Source: G965207125 sp965207125 (lineage in GTDB: Bacteria > Pseudomonadota > Alphaproteobacteria > Puniceispirillales > UBA1172). From it: a stretch of DNA of 64,000 nt. Within the stretch, counting starts at the first letter, position 1, and every line of letters begins with the position of its first letter. The DNA lies in assembly GCA_965207125.1 (NCBI GenBank), contig OZ242263.1, positions 1,736,001-1,800,000 on the forward strand. The letters run 5' to 3'. Below, in pieces: positions 63,267 to 64,000 of the stretch. A model generated the notes under the pieces. That model was given only the letters and a program-made list of their open reading frames with translations. It was not told the origin of the DNA and searched no databases. Made by a program: the position numbers and the translations under genes.

Positions 63267-64000
63267 ATGTCTGCCTCTGCTCCTGATATCTGCCCTGCTA
63301 ATGAGGCTGAGCTAATCACGGCCCTCACGGCGGCGGTGAAGCAAAAAACCACGCTTGAAATCAAAGGCACGGGAAGTCGCCAATCTTTGGGACGTCCGAT
63401 GGAAACCGATGGGGGGCTTTCGCTGGCGGCGTTTTCAGGCATTTCTCTTTATGAGCCTGATGAGTTGGTGATGACTGTTGGGGCGGCTACTCCGTTATCT
63501 GAAGTCATCGCCGCCCTTGATCACAAGGGGCAGATGCTTGCTTTTGACCCGCCGCTTGGAAGCCTTAAGGCCGGCGATGCCAAAGGCAGTATCGGCGGTA
63601 TTATCGCCACCAATCTTTCAGGCCCGAGACGGTTGAGTGCGGGGGCCGCGCGCGATTATATTCTGGGCTTTAAATCTGTTTCAGGGCGAGGTGAGGCGTT
63701 TCAATCAGGCGGGCGGGTCGTGAAGAACGTCACCGGATATGATCTATCTAAATTAATGGCAGGGTCTTTTGGCACCTTGGCCGCTCTCCATGAAATAACG
63801 CTCAAGACTATGCCGAAACCTAAAACCGCGACCACTCTTCTTGTTGCTCTTGCTTCTGCTTCTGCTGCGTTCGCTGTGATCTCTGGTGCCTTATCATCCG
63901 CGCATGAAGTCGCGGCGGCTTCCATTATTCCTGCCGAGGCCGCAGCACTCTCGAGCATCTCTGCTGTAAGAAAGTGTGGGAAAAATGGGTGTATCGTAGT
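63267..64000 (+). CDS. glcE: Glycolate oxidase subunit GlcE (3' truncated by window)
   Basis: The frame is open to the window end, about 244 residues. GTGSRQSLGRPM and the later GGIIATNLSGPRR are FAD-binding PCMH-type features, and YILGFKSVSGRGEAFQSGGRVVKNVTGYD is the GlcE signature, quoted here in part as SGGRVVKNVTGYD. The ATG lies 2 nt after the glcD stop. It would form the second FAD subunit of glycolate oxidase, with the Fe-S subunit GlcF expected just beyond. Confidence 0.92.
   Translation, partial: MSASAPDICPANEAELITALTAAVKQKTTLEIKGTGSRQSLGRPMETDGGLSLAAFSGISLYEPDELVMTVGAATPLSEVIAALDHKGQMLAFDPPLGSLKAGDAKGSIGGIIATNLSGPRRLSAGAARDYILGFKSVSGRGEAFQSGGRVVKNVTGYDLSKLMAGSFGTLAALHEITLKTMPKPKTATTLLVALASASAAFAVISGALSSAHEVAAASIIPAEAAALSSISAVRKCGKNGCIV

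Noticed and set aside
1..64000. CRISPR arrays, rRNA operons, complete insertion sequences or prophage genes
   Set aside because: I saw no regular spaced direct repeats, no rRNA sequence, no transposase or integrase, and no phage structural genes on reading both strands.

Overview
The window reads as chromosomal DNA of a heterotrophic alphaproteobacterium, most likely marine. The evidence is a 41-residue L36, an alphaproteobacterial-type elongator tRNA-Met, many ABC and TRAP uptake systems, and osmolyte, polyamine, sulfonate and phosphonate catabolic genes. No marker gene fixes the genus; a SAR116/Rhodospirillales-like organism is my inference. Genes are dense on both strands, with many 4-nt ATGA/GTGA overlaps. 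I saw no rRNA operon, CRISPR array or complete insertion sequence.

Layout. 0-4.2 kb: end of an AsmA/DUF3971 envelope protein, tyrS and a small hydrolase. 4.3-7.8 kb: cysE, a cysteine desulfurase, a 2Fe-2S ferredoxin and mnmA, forming a sulfur route from serine to tRNA thiolation. 7.8-9.1 kb: a membrane protein, tRNA-Met(CAT) and a short AT-rich accessory patch with broken small ORFs. 9.1-16.2 kb: a lactate-type FMN dehydrogenase, a fumarylacetoacetase-family enzyme, and a full branched-chain amino-acid-type ABC operon (livKHMGF) with a coupled VOC protein. 16.2-20.4 kb: a PYROXD2-like oxidoreductase and a two-subunit sodium:solute symporter. 21.2-25.1 kb: a putrescine-type cassette (glutamine synthetase family, aminotransferase, agmatinase family). 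25-38.4 kb: a catabolic region with a sulfatase, a BASS-like transporter, an Asp/Glu-racemase-family protein, a D-amino-acid-dehydrogenase-like enzyme with a TRAP transporter, carbonic anhydrase, DUF1028, a Rieske oxygenase, RidA, a Ser/Thr-dehydratase-like enzyme, PhnX and a PHP phosphoesterase. 38.4-46.3 kb: glpK with an acyl-CoA synthetase, a GST, and xsc joined to pyrC-pyrE. 46.3-51.1 kb: a TPR protein, an HDAC-family deacetylase, BetB, a second ureohydrolase and a YbaK-family protein. 51.1-60.8 kb: the central carbon block pckA, HD protein, fbp, tkt, gap and pgk, with DM13-azlD-azlC inserted between gap and pgk. 60.8-64 kb: msrA, rpmJ, glcD and partial glcE.

The most striking observation is that five consecutive genes between about 52.4 and 57.1 kb (pckA, HD, fbp, tkt, gap) carry six or seven single-base frameshifts, all at homopolymers. 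I found no comparable frameshift in the other 59 kb. This is either a locally poor consensus or decay of a gluconeogenesis/pentose-phosphate block. Other points worth following are a truncated AbiEi-like antitoxin fragment at the gap/pgk insertion, an 11-bp perfect (15/17 extended) leader repeat shared by pckA and the divergent HD gene, 25-bp tandem repeats before the dehydratase gene, an EF-hand-like loop in the symporter, and xsc translationally coupled to pyrimidine synthesis. I found no convincing wholly new defence or mobile system.
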